From: Syncephalis fuscata
Taxonomy: Eukaryota; Zoopagomycota; Zoopagomycetes; Zoopagales; Piptocephalidaceae
Direction of reading: 5' to 3'
Assembly: GCA_025786725.1 (NCBI GenBank)
Contig: JAHLTZ010000019.1
Span: 248,001 to 312,000 of the forward strand
DNA length: 64,000 nucleotides
Shown here one piece after another: positions 15,345 through 28,012 of the stretch; position 1 is the first letter of the stretch; each line of letters starts with the position of its first letter. The notes under the pieces are model-generated. The model was given only the letters and a program-made list of their open reading frames with translations. It had not been told where the DNA came from and did not search any database. The position numbers were made by a program, and so were the translations under genes.

Positions 15345-16205
15345 TTATTCAATAAACAATGATTGTAGCCATTTAGGTCGCCATGCTTCATCTTGCACGA
15401 CCGTAGTAGCAAATAGTTCAATAAACTATTACATAGTCAGTTATATAGCATTATTAACAAACAATAGTCTTACCTCTTCATCAGCAATATTCTGTTTGGC
15501 TGCTAGTCTTTTATACTCGGTCAAAATGGACGTTAATGACCAGTTCTGTTATTTATAAACACTAGTTATTAGATTTTAATCAGGCTACATAGCCAACAAA
15601 CCTGTAATTTGCGCAAACAGCCTACAAGACAACCTACACGATGCTGTCATGTAATTAGTATTGGTAGAGCAGTCCACTATAACACGTACCTTCCCTTATT
15701 ACAGTGGACTAGCATTGGATGATTGCGCACATCTAATTCATAACAATTTATTAAAGTATTTAGACTAATTAAACTATAATTATTTACCTAACATCAAACT
15801 AAGTAGACCGGCCACTTTAACTGGGTCCATCTCTGTAAAGGGCTCCTATTAACACGTTAGTCTATTTACCGCTTACTATTTCTTCTATCTACTTTATTGC
15901 CAGCTGTGCGATATTGGTGAAATGAAATATTATGTTTCTCCATCCACTCCAACATATCCGGTGGATAGTCTTCTTTAGCAAGAAATCTATTATTGTTCGT
16001 TATTAACACTGCCTATATCATTGCAGCATGCCTACATAATAGAGCGTAAACCGAGTTTTTCAAGAAACCGATAGTTTTTTGGATTGGGATGGCCTGAGCG
16101 ATATATACCCGCTTCTACTAGTGCAAAGTTCAGCGGTGGCACTAGTGGCTGGTCTCGTGTGCGGTCCACATCACAATTCTCGCTGGTAGTTAGTGCTGTT
16201 GTCAT
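15345..16205 (-). CDS. SIW14: SIW14-type atypical dual-specificity phosphatase (PFA-DSP)
   Basis: Starts at ATG 16205 and is split by several short introns. It shows the family's N-terminal block (PLNFALVEAGIYRSGHPNP, then YRFLEKLGLRSI) and the middle block DYPPDMLEWM...FHQYRTAGNKEPF. The catalytic P-loop HCNKGKHRVG follows, with CX5R. The C-terminal block is KLQNWSLTSILTEYKR, and the protein ends with WLQSLFIE. Yeast Siw14 is an inositol pyrophosphate phosphatase; the cysteine and arginine needed are both encoded. As written, the exon carrying CNKG ends one base short before its donor (15691-15692, GGGAAG where GGGAAAG is expected). The P-loop is therefore joined only if one A is restored. 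This looks like a homopolymer error rather than decay, because both flanking exons are perfect. It is divergent from alpha-SNAP. Confidence 0.85.
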
Positions 16206-16677
16206 GGTACAGGGAATCGTGTACTGATTACAAACAAAGCTATAGAGGTTCCAGTATAATTACGCTAGACCAAAAAGCTTTAATAGCTAAAAGAAACACA
16301 ATGGCAGTAGCAGAATAATGGTGTTGGCAGTAATGGTGGCTGTTTAATGTCCCAATAGAGAATATCAAAGAGCAAATCCGTCAATAAAAAAGCCAAGCAA
16401 TGATTCATTTTTAATCGACTGCACTTATTTACATATTCACTCTTCTTATTGATAACAATCTAGCAACAGTTAACTATTCTTTTTTAACCTGTCCTACTAT
16501 ATCGCCAAGTAGCCGGTCTTTCATTAAACAAGAAGCTGATAACACCTTTAAAGTGTAATTGAAGTAAGTACTATTCTCATCGTCTAGTTTAGAAAGGGAT
16601 ACATTTTGTAATAGCCAGATAGTTGCTAGAGCCCTGCTACTTACTAACTGGCTATGTCTATTCATTAGTTGGTTGGA

Positions 16678-17870
16678 ATGGCACTTGCGGAACAAGAAGC
16701 GCGCGATCTATTGGCAAAAGCCACCAAAAAGGCCAATTACTCGGGCTGGTTTGGTGGCAACAAGTATGAAGAGGCTGCCGAACTGTACAGTCGTGCTGCC
16801 AATCAGTTCAAATTAGCCAAACTATGTAGGTGACTAGAGTAGCAAACATGACACTACAAAGTCAAAGTATCTATACTAATGCATCCATTGATACCTGCCG
16901 ATAGGGAAGGATGCAGGTGATGCTTTCTTTCGCCAAGCTGATATGCAAATACGGATACAGGAGCGAGATGAAGCGGCGCCTACATTCGTAGCTGCTTCCA
17001 AATGCTACAAAAAAAGCAATCCTGAAGGTAAGGAATGATTAGAGCAATTATATCAATAGCCTAAATGTCGTTGTCTACCTACAATTGCAGATGCCATTTC
17101 AGCCTTGAAGATGGCTATCGAGATTCTTACAGAGCGTGGGCGATTTCATGCAGCTGCTGCACACCAAAAGGATGTGGCACAGATCTATGAATCGGATCTA
17201 ATAAACGTTGAGGCAGCCATGGAATCTTATCAAACAGCAGCCGATTGGTATGGCGGTGAAGAAGCAACAGCGTAAGTAGTGCCATCATAGTCTACGGTCT
17301 ATCGTATTAATCTGTAGAATGGATGGATAGACAAGCCAATGCCTGTTTGTTAAAAGTGGCAGAATTTGCCGCACAACTTGAGCAATACGAACGAGCCATT
17401 GAAAAGTTTGAACAAGTAGCACGAGCCAATGTGGACAATCAATTAACCAAATGGTCACTTAAAGATTATTTCCTTAAAGCGGGCCTATGCCATTTATGCT
17501 GTCGAGTAAGTCGATATTTACTAACTAATTACAAATACAGTTTATTAATCAATTATATATAATCATTATTATATTAATCAATGGTAGGATACGGATGGAT
17601 TACAACGAGCCTTGGCCTGTTATCAAGATATGGATCTGACATTTGCCAATACACGTGAATGCAAGTTTCTACAAGTAAGTATTGCTGGTTTGCTAGTTAA
17701 ATCATACTAATATAGAGTAGAACATTGCTGAAGCCATTGATGCTGAGGATGTTGAGCAATTTACAAAAGTTGTCGTTGATTATGACCAATTGACAAAGTT
17801 AGATCCATGGAAAACAAGTATTTTGTTACGTATCAAAAAGTCGGTCAACGAAGAGCCTAGTCTTACGTAG
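16678..17870 (+). CDS. SEC17: Alpha-SNAP (SEC17), NSF attachment protein
   Basis: Adaptor that binds SNARE complexes and recruits the NSF/Sec18 ATPase for disassembly after membrane fusion. The spliced product is about 290 residues, the normal length. It begins [15 protein letters not shown], followed by [20 protein letters not shown], the typical N-terminal TPR-like helices. Later blocks are [23 protein letters not shown]...[37 protein letters not shown] and a C-terminal LLRIKKSV. The C-terminus contributes to NSF stimulation in the family. At least five introns of about 50-60 nt are present (for example after the codon for Leu of FKLAKL). The start is the first ATG of the frame. The 470-bp gap to the divergent SIW14 start may be a shared promoter. 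Confidence 0.93.
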
Positions 17871-18004
17871 CCGTTTAATTGAAAGAAACAATAAATTGAT
17901 TGAGAACGCAAATATAGAATATACAGTTTATAAGAAAGATATAATATAGACAATATTGAAACTCCAGTACAGATTTAATATCTTATAAATTGCACTACCG
18001 ATAC

Positions 18005-18808
18005 TTATTCTACTTGGATATTACTCTTCCAAGTTGTATCAGCACCCAATGCTAAACGATCCGCCTGAGCTGCTCGTCGATGATAATCCGTACGAAGTCG
18101 TACATATTCTGTAGCAAATCGCTCCACCTCTATTGTTTGATCGATTCCACGATCAGCTGTACCGTTTTCATTAAGGAAAAGATCCCAACGCTCCTCGGAT
18201 GTTACATCTGCTTGTGTAGCCAATGCTCGTAACTGTTTCAATAATGCATCTGAAGTAAATCGCTATCATGAATGATCATATTATTAAATTCATCCATTCA
18301 GCAATAAATTTATATTTAATTAATTTACTAATTAATTAACTAATTAAATAGCCGATAATTAACCATACCTTGGCTGCATTTAATCGCCGCCATCTAAACG
18401 TTCCAGCTCTCGTCGCGTCTCCCAATAGGCCGCGGTAAGTTGTTCAATACGGGACTTAATACGAACAATCTCTTGTTTCTTGGCCAGCGAGCTTTCTAAA
18501 CATCAAAAGCATTATTATTACCCTTTTATTGTTAATCATAATCAATTACGTACCGGCTAGTTCACGATTACTAGCATGTAATTCCGCCAGGAACGTCTGA
18601 GCACTCCGTACCGACGATAGTTGTCCTAAACGTAGTGTCAGCTCGTTTGAAAGCTTGTTCAACTCATCAAGGCTAATAATATATATGTTATTATTGTTAG
18701 TTATAGCAGCATTGTACTAGCTTACGAAAGCGAGTCGAGGAATGCTAATTCATCGTCCACACCAGCAGATTGCTGTTGCTGTTGTTTATCTTTTAATTGC
18801 GTTTGCAT
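18005..18808 (-). CDS. VPS37: ESCRT-I subunit Vps37 (Mod(r) domain)
   Basis: Starts at ATG 18808 with a Gln-rich stretch and has at least four introns. The C-terminal exon encodes RFTSDALLKQL, then ERWDLFLNENG and FATEYVRLRTDYHRRAAQAD, the signature of the Mod(r)/Vps37 domain. Upstream exons are a long coiled coil (LAKKQEIVRIKSRIEQL, TRRELER). Vps37 holds the ESCRT-I stalk together for sorting of ubiquitinated cargo at endosomes. Near 18395-18398 the frame breaks: ELERL runs into a stop, while the next frame reads WRRLNAAK and then splices correctly to RFTSDALL. One additional T in the TTT run would restore continuity, so I suspect a homopolymer indel. Alpha-SNAP lies tail to tail with it. 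Confidence 0.75.
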
Positions 18809-19520
18809 TATAGCAGAATAATGCACCTTGAACTCAGTATACTAAACAGTAGTTCGTTGTGATTTCAAGACAAGCAAATGATCGCCTCAACTGCAAGACA
18901 ATAGAAATGGCTGTTGTTCTAAGTGTTGAATCGTTCGTTGATTGGACACGTGTCTTATACAGAATGAATCCTTGAATTGATTCAGTTCAGATAGATGTAC
19001 GATAATTCGTTGTGTTCCACATCCATTGTGTGCCCCTAATAAAATGTAATCCGTTGCTGCTTGGCGGCGTATTTAAAGCGGTGGATAATTTTGGACACCT
19101 CAAAGCATAGAACATTCTATTTTACTATTGTTGCTCTTCCATCAGCGTCGTGACCCTCGATTTACACTGGCCATCCTACACTGAGCCATCCTTTGCATTA
19201 TTTTTAGCTTCCACATAGAAGAAGCGTAGAAACATTGGTAACACCAATACATGTAAGTTAAATGTCATACTCTATATTTGTGAGCATATGTGACCAACAA
19301 TATTCCGTTATATTGCTAGTGGTGAGCATATTTGCATATATAACGGCTTGGGTGTTACTAGCAGAGTCACGCTTATTTTCTTGGCAATTTGTCTAACTTT
19401 ATCTACTGCTTTCTTTCTATCTATCTATCTATCTATCCATCTAGCTGTATATGTCTTTTGTACTTACGTTTGCTCCATTCTATCGATTCGATAGCTATAT
19501 AATTACTGTAGTAACTAAGC
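18809..19520. other. Divergent promoter region of VPS37 and NRAMP with (TCTA)n
   Basis: No gene seen. It contains a tetranucleotide TCTA microsatellite at about 19416-19440, close to the NRAMP start. Confidence 0.5.
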
Positions 19521-21577
19521 ATGACGTCCAAGCAAGACGTTGTATCATACAACATTCAACACTCAGCTGCCCCTTTATCAAATGAAACGCCTATCAGCAA
19601 AGCAGCTGCAAATGATGTCGGCAAAGCAGCTACAAATGATGTCGGCAATAACATCAACAATGCAACGCCTCGACCTATGAAGTTATTAGATGAGCCGAAT
19701 CTAAATACTGACTTATCTGCACCAAAATTTTCATTACGAAAATTATTAGCCTACATGGGACCAGGATGGTTAATGTAGGTCGCGACAGTAATGCAGTGGC
19801 AACAATAGCTGTCTACCAACCTAATAGCTCACTTCGGCTAACACTTCGTTTGCTGTTTAGGTCTATCGCCTTTCTGGATCCTGGCAGTTTGGAGTCGGAT
19901 TTACAGGCGGGCGCAATCACTGGCTATCGGTATGTAATCAGCTTCTATTGTAATGTTCTATAGACTTATCTCCTGTACCGTGGAATAGTCTATTATGGCT
20001 TCTTCTATGGTCACATGTCATTGGCCTCATCTATCAAGTGTTTTCAGCTCGCTTGGGAGTTGTTACAGGCCGTCATTTAGCCGAACATTTACGTGCCAGC
20101 TATCCTAATTGGACACTACGGATACTATGGGGATTCGTTGAAGTAGCACTTGTAGGCGCTGATGCACAATTGGTGATTGGTACGGCGATTGCTATTCAGG
20201 TTTTATTTGGTACGCCGTTGTGGCTCGGTGTCCTCCTGACCGGACTAAATATCCCGTTACTCTCGTTGATGAGCTATCTAAATCGCTCGGGAAATGGCCA
20301 AACCGGAAAGCGTATGGAATGGTGCTTTGCCGGTGCAATTGGCCTTATGGCTAGCTGCTTTTTCTGCGTCATGGGTCTATCAAAGCCAAAAGTTGGCGAT
20401 ATATTCTATGGTTTAGTTATACCAACTGTTCCAAAGAAGGCCCGTATGCAAGCCGTCGGTCTCTTTGGTGCTAGTAAGTAGCAATACAATTAGTGTGTAC
20501 ATACATGCTGACTATAACTTATAATTAGCGGTAATGCCACACAATGTTATATTACACTCTGCATTAGTTAAAGCAGCAGCTAAAAATATTCCTTCGACTA
20601 CTTCAATGGATTATGAATCTATATCAAAAAATAGTTTATATACGCAATCCCGAACTAAAACGGATACGAATTACAACAACCAAACTAATAATGCATTGGA
20701 ACGATGCTGCAATGACGAATCGACACCTTTAATCGAAAAGAATAGCGGCTATACATATCATAAAAGTCTAGATAGTATGGATCGTTCTTCATCACATATA
20801 ACTATTATTGACGACTTTTTCAGTTATCGAAAAGCTATGATCCGTGAAGTTAATTTTTACTTATCACTCGAAGCTTGTGTTACACTATTTGTTTCATTCC
20901 TTATTAATAGTGCTATTCTTATTTCCTTTGCATGCATATTCCCGTTACATCAAAAGGGCGATAATGACGTTAAATTGCCCGGACTGTACGAAGGAGCCCA
21001 TGTACTTGAAAAGGCTTTTGGCCCACTTGGTCCTTTACTATGGGGCTTTGGTTTGTTAGCTGCTGGACAAACAGCGACCATTACCGTTACATTAGCTGGT
21101 CAACATGTATTACAAGGATTCTGGCGGCAGTCGATGTCAGCCTGGCAACGTATTGCCAGTACGCGTATTTTATCACTTATACCAGCATTTATCGCTGCAA
21201 TCTGGTTTTCTGAACAGATGGACATGCTTGGCGAGTGGTTTAATGTGCTACAAAGCGTTTGTCTACCCATTGCCTTGGTGCCTTTACTACGACTTACCAA
21301 CTCTAAGTCTATCATGGGCGAGTTCCGTAATCCACGCTGGGCCAATATACTTGGCTGGACACTACTTATAATGATTATGATGATGAATAGCATTTTATAT
21401 GCTGATTTATTGAACCACTACATCGGATCAAATATTATTAGTTATATTTGTTTAGGTGTAGCAAGTACCATTGTTTTGGCATATCTCATTTTTTGTACCT
21501 ATATTGTTATTTGCCCATTGAAGTCTACAGACTTGATGTATGACGACGACGACGACGATAACGATATTAATGAGTAG
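19521..21577 (+). CDS. NRAMP-family divalent metal transporter
   Basis: Proton-coupled Mn/Fe transporter family (Smf/DMT1). Exons 19521-19774, 19861-19929, 19989-20473 and 20529-21577 join in frame. TM1 carries MGPGWLMSIAFLDPGSLESD, TM3 has ARLGVVTGRHLAEH, and TM6 has GATVMPHN with the metal-binding Ala and Met. TM1 reads DPGS where the family has DPGN; that Asn is a metal ligand, so this is notable. A hydrophilic insert of about 90 residues rich in Asn, Ser and Thr follows TM6 and includes STPLIEK. The C-terminus ends in a run of Asp. The N-terminal tail of about 70 residues contains a short internal duplication (AANDVGK/ATNDVGN). The total number of membrane spans looks like 11-12. Plasma membrane, vacuole or endosome location cannot be told. 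Confidence 0.9.
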
Positions 21578-21675
21578 ACTATGCACTATAGCATGATTGT
21601 TTTGTTTCTTCACTTATTTGTTTTAACTATAAAATCATTTAAAAGCATCTATTGATTATTAACTGTGGTAATTCA

Positions 21676-21702
21676 ATGTGTGTGTGTGTGTGTGTATGTG
21701 TG
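21676..21702. repeat. (GT)n microsatellite
   Basis: A GT dinucleotide run, interrupted once by TATG, between the NRAMP and eIF3m genes. Confidence 0.8.
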
Positions 21703-21802
21703 GATTTATTGATTTTTCTCTTTTCACTATTCAGCACGACCCAATTGGATCCTTCCCTTTTACACTTTGACCGGCAGCGCGATCCTAATCTTTTGCCACA
21801 GT

Positions 21803-23303
21803 ATGAACAGCAACGCTGCCCTACTCGACACCACCAACGACAATCAGGTCAGTGATCGGGGCAGAAAAGCGTCGATGCATTTACTGAACTAAGATTCGGT
21901 TTAAATAGATTGCCGAATTGTCGGCTATCCTGGTTCAGTTGAAAGGTGAATCAGATGCGGTGGCTGCCAAAGCACTCGAAGTGCGCATGAAGCCATTGCT
22001 CAAGGGTCGTGACTGGGAAGAAGTGTACGCTGTACTTATTGAAGAAGCCACTACGCTGTTTGCCGCGGCAGATAAAGGTGAACAAGTTGATAGATAGATA
22101 GATAGTGTAGCAATCAGTTAAGCTAACCGACGTTTTTGACTCCGTCGCTAGATCTTGAAGCCTCTTTCAACTTAGTGTTGGCCGTACTTGCCAACGCCAA
22201 AGAGGAACAAATTGACGCATTTACTACGCGTGTTCTTGTTTTTGTCGATGAAAACGATGCGGATCGCGTGGCTTTAAAGCTTAAAGTGTACGTAGTCTCT
22301 AATCCATTATAGTATTTTGATATTGATTCTATATGCATTTAGTTTATCGAATCTATTCAATGCTTTGCAAAATACCTCCTCTTTGCGCTCACGCGTATTC
22401 CAGTCGATTGTACGTCTTGCAGAACGTGCAGGTGCGATGAGTGCACTTGTGCCACAACTTGCTCATTTGGATGCTTGGATGACTGAGTGGTCGCTAGATG
22501 CAGAGCAACAAAGCGAACTCTACCTGCAACTTGGTCTAGCATTCAAGGCGGGCGGCCAACTTGAGCCAGCCTTTAATATGCGCCGCAAGTATTTGCATAC
22601 AATTCCTGAATCAAGCCGTGCCGGTGCTAAAGATCAAATCATTAGTGTAATTGCCGATGCTATTCAGTCACCTAGCTTTTTTGCCTTTGAGGAATTGGCC
22701 AGCATTCCCAGTGTGCAACAGTTAAACAAAGAGCCAGCTGGCCAACTACTTAACGTGCTTGTTGATAGCAGTGTAACTGAGTACCGCGGCTTTATCCGTG
22801 CTAATAACGATGCACTTGCTTCACTTGGTCTATCAAGCGAAGAAGTATTACGCAAGATGCGTATTCTTACGCTTGCCTCAATTGGTGCCGAACGTCTTGG
22901 TATTGAAGTACCATATGCCGACATTGCTAAGGCATTGGAGATTGAAACGGATGAGGTTGAGATTTGGGTCATTGATGGTAAGTGCATTAGTATGCTAGAA
23001 TATAATCAATATATTAATACTTGGCTATAAGTTATTCGTGCCGGTTTGATTGCTGCTCGTCTTAACCAGCTTAAGGAAACGGTCATTATTAGGTAGGCTA
23101 GTTTACTTGATATGTTATTGAATAATTATTAACGATTATTTATTTATTTAATTTACAGCCGATCTTCGTATCGTGTGTTTGGCCAGCGTGAATGGCAATT
23201 ATTAGGCAACCGATTGCATTCGTGGCGCAACTCGTTGAACTCTGTGTTGGAAGTTGTGTCGCATGCACGCACGGCCTCACAAACAGTTGTGCAAGGAAAA
23301 TAA
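21803..23303 (+). CDS. Translation initiation factor eIF3 subunit M (PCI domain)
   Basis: Component of the eIF3 scaffold that binds the 40S ribosome. Exons 21803-21847, 21909-22077, 22152-22287, 22343-22977, 23032-23092 and 23159-23303 splice in frame. The product is about 395 residues, normal for eIF3m. The N-terminal half is helical repeat. The PCI region includes FEELASIPSVQQL, EYRGFIRANNDALASLGL, KMRILTLASIG, ETDEVEIWVIDVIRAGLI and the winged-helix end SRSSYRVFGQREWQLL. The close PCI relative CSN7 was considered, but the FGQREWQ and HSWRNSLN endings fit eIF3m best. The start is the first ATG of a short first exon (MNSNAALLD). It lies downstream of NRAMP on the same strand, with no sign of co-transcription. 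Confidence 0.92.
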
Positions 23304-23435
23304 GCTATACTATGTGTGCGCATATGTGATTCTTTTACAATAAAGAGAAATTCAAATGAACTAATACAAGTATGCACATTATTATAATAGTGATAACGAT
23401 GCAATTTCTAATCATTATATTTTTAGTAATATTAA

Positions 23436-24328
23436 ATATAAGCTAAATAAAACATGAATAAAATAAATACTATTTAATTAATGTGATATATGTAAGAATG
23501 GCCACAAAAGCGACGACAGAACAAAAAGTATAAGAATACAGAAGGCAGAGAAAGATAATTATGTGGCAGTGCCAGTCACATAAATAATAGCATGCCATTA
23601 CAATAGTAGTAATCTAATAACTGTACTTGATAATATCCGCGCAATTAAACTAGACACTCAATCTATTGAACATGGGCCAAGTGGTGAGTTTTATTGAATA
23701 GTAAATATTCAACTATACTATGATTGGTGTTAAATGACTATATTTAATGGTATTTGTACATTTGAACTACACATCCAATCTATTGAACATGATGATGGAT
23801 GGTGAGTGACGTTAATTATCAAATACTCACCATCGTAGATTTGTTGTTCAGTATGCATATACTCTCTATTCATATATATCATCCCTATTGTATACACATA
23901 CTGCTATAAGCCATTCTTGACCTAATAGACATATTTTATTGTTATAGGTTTTAATTACATATAGCTTGCTAAATGAATGAGGTGAATGAGTTAAGATTTA
24001 TTAATAACAGTGCTAGAACCAAACGGACAACTGCAATAACTAGTGCATATTTAATAACCAATAAAATGATATGCAATATAACGAATATACAATATTGAAC
24101 AGTAATTAGCAATGTTGAAGTTATTGAGTAGATATGCATGATCAATGAGTGGAATTAGTCGACATTTATTAAGGATAAAGCCAGAACAAAATAAAAACAG
24201 TTTTGGATAAAGGAAGATTATGCAAGCATGAAATAATATGCATTAGAATAAATATACAATGGAAAGTGTATGATAATCGGTGTTGAGTTTATAGTGCATA
24301 TAACGGAATGAGAGAAATGAGCATTATG
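23436..24328 (-). repeat. Repeat R, copy 2 (inverted, 893 bp)
   Basis: Reverse complement of 11084-11976 with few differences and the same length. It is immediately continuous with arm B-left at its right edge, through a short stub of the 26-bp minisatellite. Confidence 0.85.
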
Positions 24329-27300
24329 TGCCAGCATTTGCGCTAAGCATTATGTGCCAACATTTGCGCTATGTGCCAAGCATCTTTCGCGTAACTAACT
24401 ACATTCCGTTTTATTGAACATGAAGCTGAATGCTAAATAGTAACAATTATTAAAATATTTATTCTGTGTATTCATTATCTAGTACGCATATATCATTGCT
24501 GCAGTACTATGTTATTACTGTTCACACTGTTTAATCTCTGGCTTTCTTCTCGCTTACATACTCACCAACTCATCATTCTGCTCAATCGGTACCAAAGCCA
24601 TACCAATTTACACTAACTGATTTGTCTATCAAATAGTTACACAGCACATATATGCGTAAGCAAATTAATAAAAATATTTATTATTGGTAATCAAACAAAC
24701 AACAGTTCCAAGTAACGTATTGACGTTATACTATAGAATGATATAAAGCGAAATAAATATACAGTAAGAAACCATATAAAACAATATTAAAGTTGTAGTG
24801 CATATAACGCAATGAGTGGAATGAGTAAAGTATATTGGAACATATAAACAATAGAATGTGTTTAGTATATCATACGATGATATATAGTAGTGTAGGATAT
24901 AATGGAATGATATAGGTGAATAGAGGATATATGCATACTGGATAATAATATACACTGATGAGTACTTGATGATTGACGTCACTCACCACCCATCGTCATG
25001 TTCAATAGCAAGAAAGTTTAACTTAAATGTATAAATATTATCAAATACAGTCATTTGACCACTAAATCACATTAAATATTAATAAATTATTAAATAGCAG
25101 TAATAGAAATATTTAATTTAATTAGCAAAATAAAGCACTTGTATTTTATTTAAATATTTAGTATGATGTAGTTGTATTGAATACAATTGATTGTAATATG
25201 TTAATATTTGCAAAAGAAAACGTTACCTTTATTTAGTTGACAAAATTACATAACACTAATATAATAATACAAACCAAGTAACTAGTGGCGCATTGTGGCC
25301 TTGTTCTTGCTGAATTTAACTATTTTTTGGATCTATATCAGTTAAAATAAGTAAACTAGCATGCAAATTAACCGCCGCAATAATGTTTGTTGAGCAATTA
25401 CACTGATATGAATTCAGAACAGCTGTTGGTCATAGCCACAAAACACAAGTTCCTTTGCCTTCTGCAGTGAGCATGACCAAGACTACTAGCGCGCATAAAC
25501 TATTCAACCAACTGCACCCATCACTACTATTCCCTGCATGATCATGGAGGCAGTTTGTATACGTTGTATTGTATAAATCCTATGCACTTTCATGCAAGTT
25601 CCAGATAGCGGAAGCTGTATAAACAACATAGCTTTATCACCACTTCCATATTGAATTTAGCACAGGTGATATCTCCAAGCAGAGACTATATATTGCATAT
25701 ACCCCAAATACCATCAATGCAATTACAACAGGCAAACACATAGCAATAACCATATTCGCTATTCAGAAGTCTAATCAGCTAAGTGTGATCTAACACCGTT
25801 CGCAGCATGCTGGAATGCATCCGCAAAATCATATAGTGTCTAGTTGACTATATATCTCTCGATGTTCAACATAGCTAACAGAGTGACTGTATTACACTGC
25901 GCACACACTAGTTTACTTATCTTAAATATGCCAAATAATGAGCAGCAGCGATCCTGTAATCATTAGACGTCCAGCGAGTGCAAAGCATATTAAACAACTA
26001 ATGACAGTAAGAGCGAATGAGTGTAGCGTATGTCCAGTGGTAAAGAGTAGAAAGAGAAGATAAAAAGGCAATGCTGGTTTAGAGGAGTGGTAAAGTCTGC
26101 TTATATACTGCGGCAATAGCGGAAAATGTAATAAAACATGAGTCACCTGAAACCATATATGACCAATATACTACGTAATTACTCGTAGTCTTCCATATAA
26201 ATGGCCATCATCACTCTAGTAGGAATCTTAGTATACGTACCTGTTAGTTTAGTATGCGCTAAGCCATTTATCTTCTTGTCTAAAAAGCACTCTGCTCACC
26301 TATTGTATAAAGAATCTTTGCTACTATCCACCATATTAGCCAAACACTAATATCAGCAAGATCTTTACAGTGCGGTAAACTGATGGATTAAATCTAGGTT
26401 ACACGATTTAACCAATTAAGCGTAAAAATGATTTACACTAAACTTTACATATAGCATAGCAAGTAGCTCTGTTTATTCAGTAATATCAATTATAACTTTA
26501 TTTTAAAGCAATGCTGACCATTTATATAGCCATAACATAATTAAATGGCATCGGTATCTAGCCAGTAGTTTATGACAAGCACTAATGCAATAGATTTCAA
26601 AGTTTTAAAATACGTTGTAATTTATCAAGTTTATTTGATGTAATTAAAAGTAGTAATAAAATGATCAGTAATATCTACAACTGCAGTGCTAGTGATTCTA
26701 TACTTAGCTATCCTATTTAAATAGTTATAAAGTATTCCATAAATAATATTAAAATCATTTGTATTAAGTCTATGAGTAAAATGAATTGAGTTGTGCAAAT
26801 AATGCAGATAACAATAAACAGACAGTCTCTAAATGTAACGCACCATTATTAGAACTGATAATACTATAAAGTAACAAGGAAAACATAAATGGCTGTGTTG
26901 AATTTATAGCTACGTGATTCAAGATTTATAACCAATAAGACTAACAACAAATTAGCAACAGGGTTTAATAGAATGTAGCCAGCAGAGTATACAATGATAT
27001 AAGACAAGCTGAATGAACAGCAAGAGGAGTGTGAGTGTGAGTGATAAAGCTATAATGTGCATGTATGGAAAAATAAAATAAGTTGATATTTACAACGAAT
27101 AAGGCTAGCGATAAACAGGCAATAGCTTGAGTAGCGCGTATTTACTATACAATAAAACGACATAGAATAGAATGAATATACAAGGAAAAGTGTACGATTA
27201 GCAATGTTGAAGTTATTGAGCATGTATGCATGAACAGATGAGCAGAATTAGTCGACATTTATTAAGGATAAAGCTAAAACAAAAATAAAAGCAGTTTTGG

Positions 27301-27646
27301 ATAAAAGAAGACTGTATGCGGACAGAATAATATATAAAATGATAAATGTACGATAAGAAAGCATATAAACCGATGTTAAGGTTATAGTGCGTATAGCATA
27401 ATGAGTAGAATGAGTAAAGTACACTAAAGTATATAAACAATAGAATGTGTTTAGTATGGAATAGAATGATATATAGTAGTGTAGGATATAATGAGAATGA
27501 TATAGATGAATAGAAAATATATGTATACTGGATATATGCATACTGAATAATAAATCTACAATGATGAGTATTTGATAATTGATGTCATTCACCACTTAGC
27601 TACACGTTCAATAGATTGGATGTTATTAAAAATAGTCATTTAACAC
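24329..27646 (-). repeat. Repeat arm B-left (about 3.3 kb), inverted partner of 43605-46872
   Basis: Matches 43605-46872 in reverse complement throughout, including three open frames found in both arms (24731-24982/46270-46521, 25922-26146/45102-45329, 27248-27595/43655 onward). Its inner edge at 24329-24395 holds only about two and a half diverged units of the minisatellite (GCATTATGTGCC and CATTTGCGCT words). The arms show scattered substitutions and small indels. No transposase or reverse transcriptase is recognisable in it. Confidence 0.85.
25922..26146 (-). CDS. Small hydrophobic ORF carried in arm B (function unknown)
   Basis: A 74-codon frame with two probable membrane segments (LPFYLLFLLF and ALTVISCLICFALAGRLM). 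The other arm carries the same frame with one codon more (LLRHF against LLHF), so the indel between the copies keeps the frame. A possible 3' splice site precedes the ATG. It could be the last exon of a membrane-protein gene carried by the repeat, or chance. I do not recognise the family. Confidence 0.3.
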   Translation of the reverse strand: MTHVLLHFPLLPQYISRLYHSSKPALPFYLLFLLFTTGHTLHSFALTVISCLICFALAGRLMITGSLLLIIWHI

Positions 27647-28012
27647 TAAATAATGTTAATTATTAATAATCTGTTTGCTGTATATCGCTAATTATCCTAA
27701 TTATAAAATTATATAACAATGCATTATTTTGCTAAATGATCTGCTCACTGTTGCACTGTATCATTTAGATGACTATTTGTAAATACAAATAAATATACTA
27801 TAATTGCTTATTCAATATTCAATATTTCAACACAAAGCATAAACATGACTAACTGTCAACATAGCTTTACTTACAAGCAGCTAATTTAATAGCACATCTG
27901 CTCTACTGTATTTCTATAAATAAAACTATATATAATACGACTAATTTATAGGAGAAATAGAAATTTATGTGACATATAATGTACATGATCAAGCATTTGA
28001 TAATAAGAAAAA

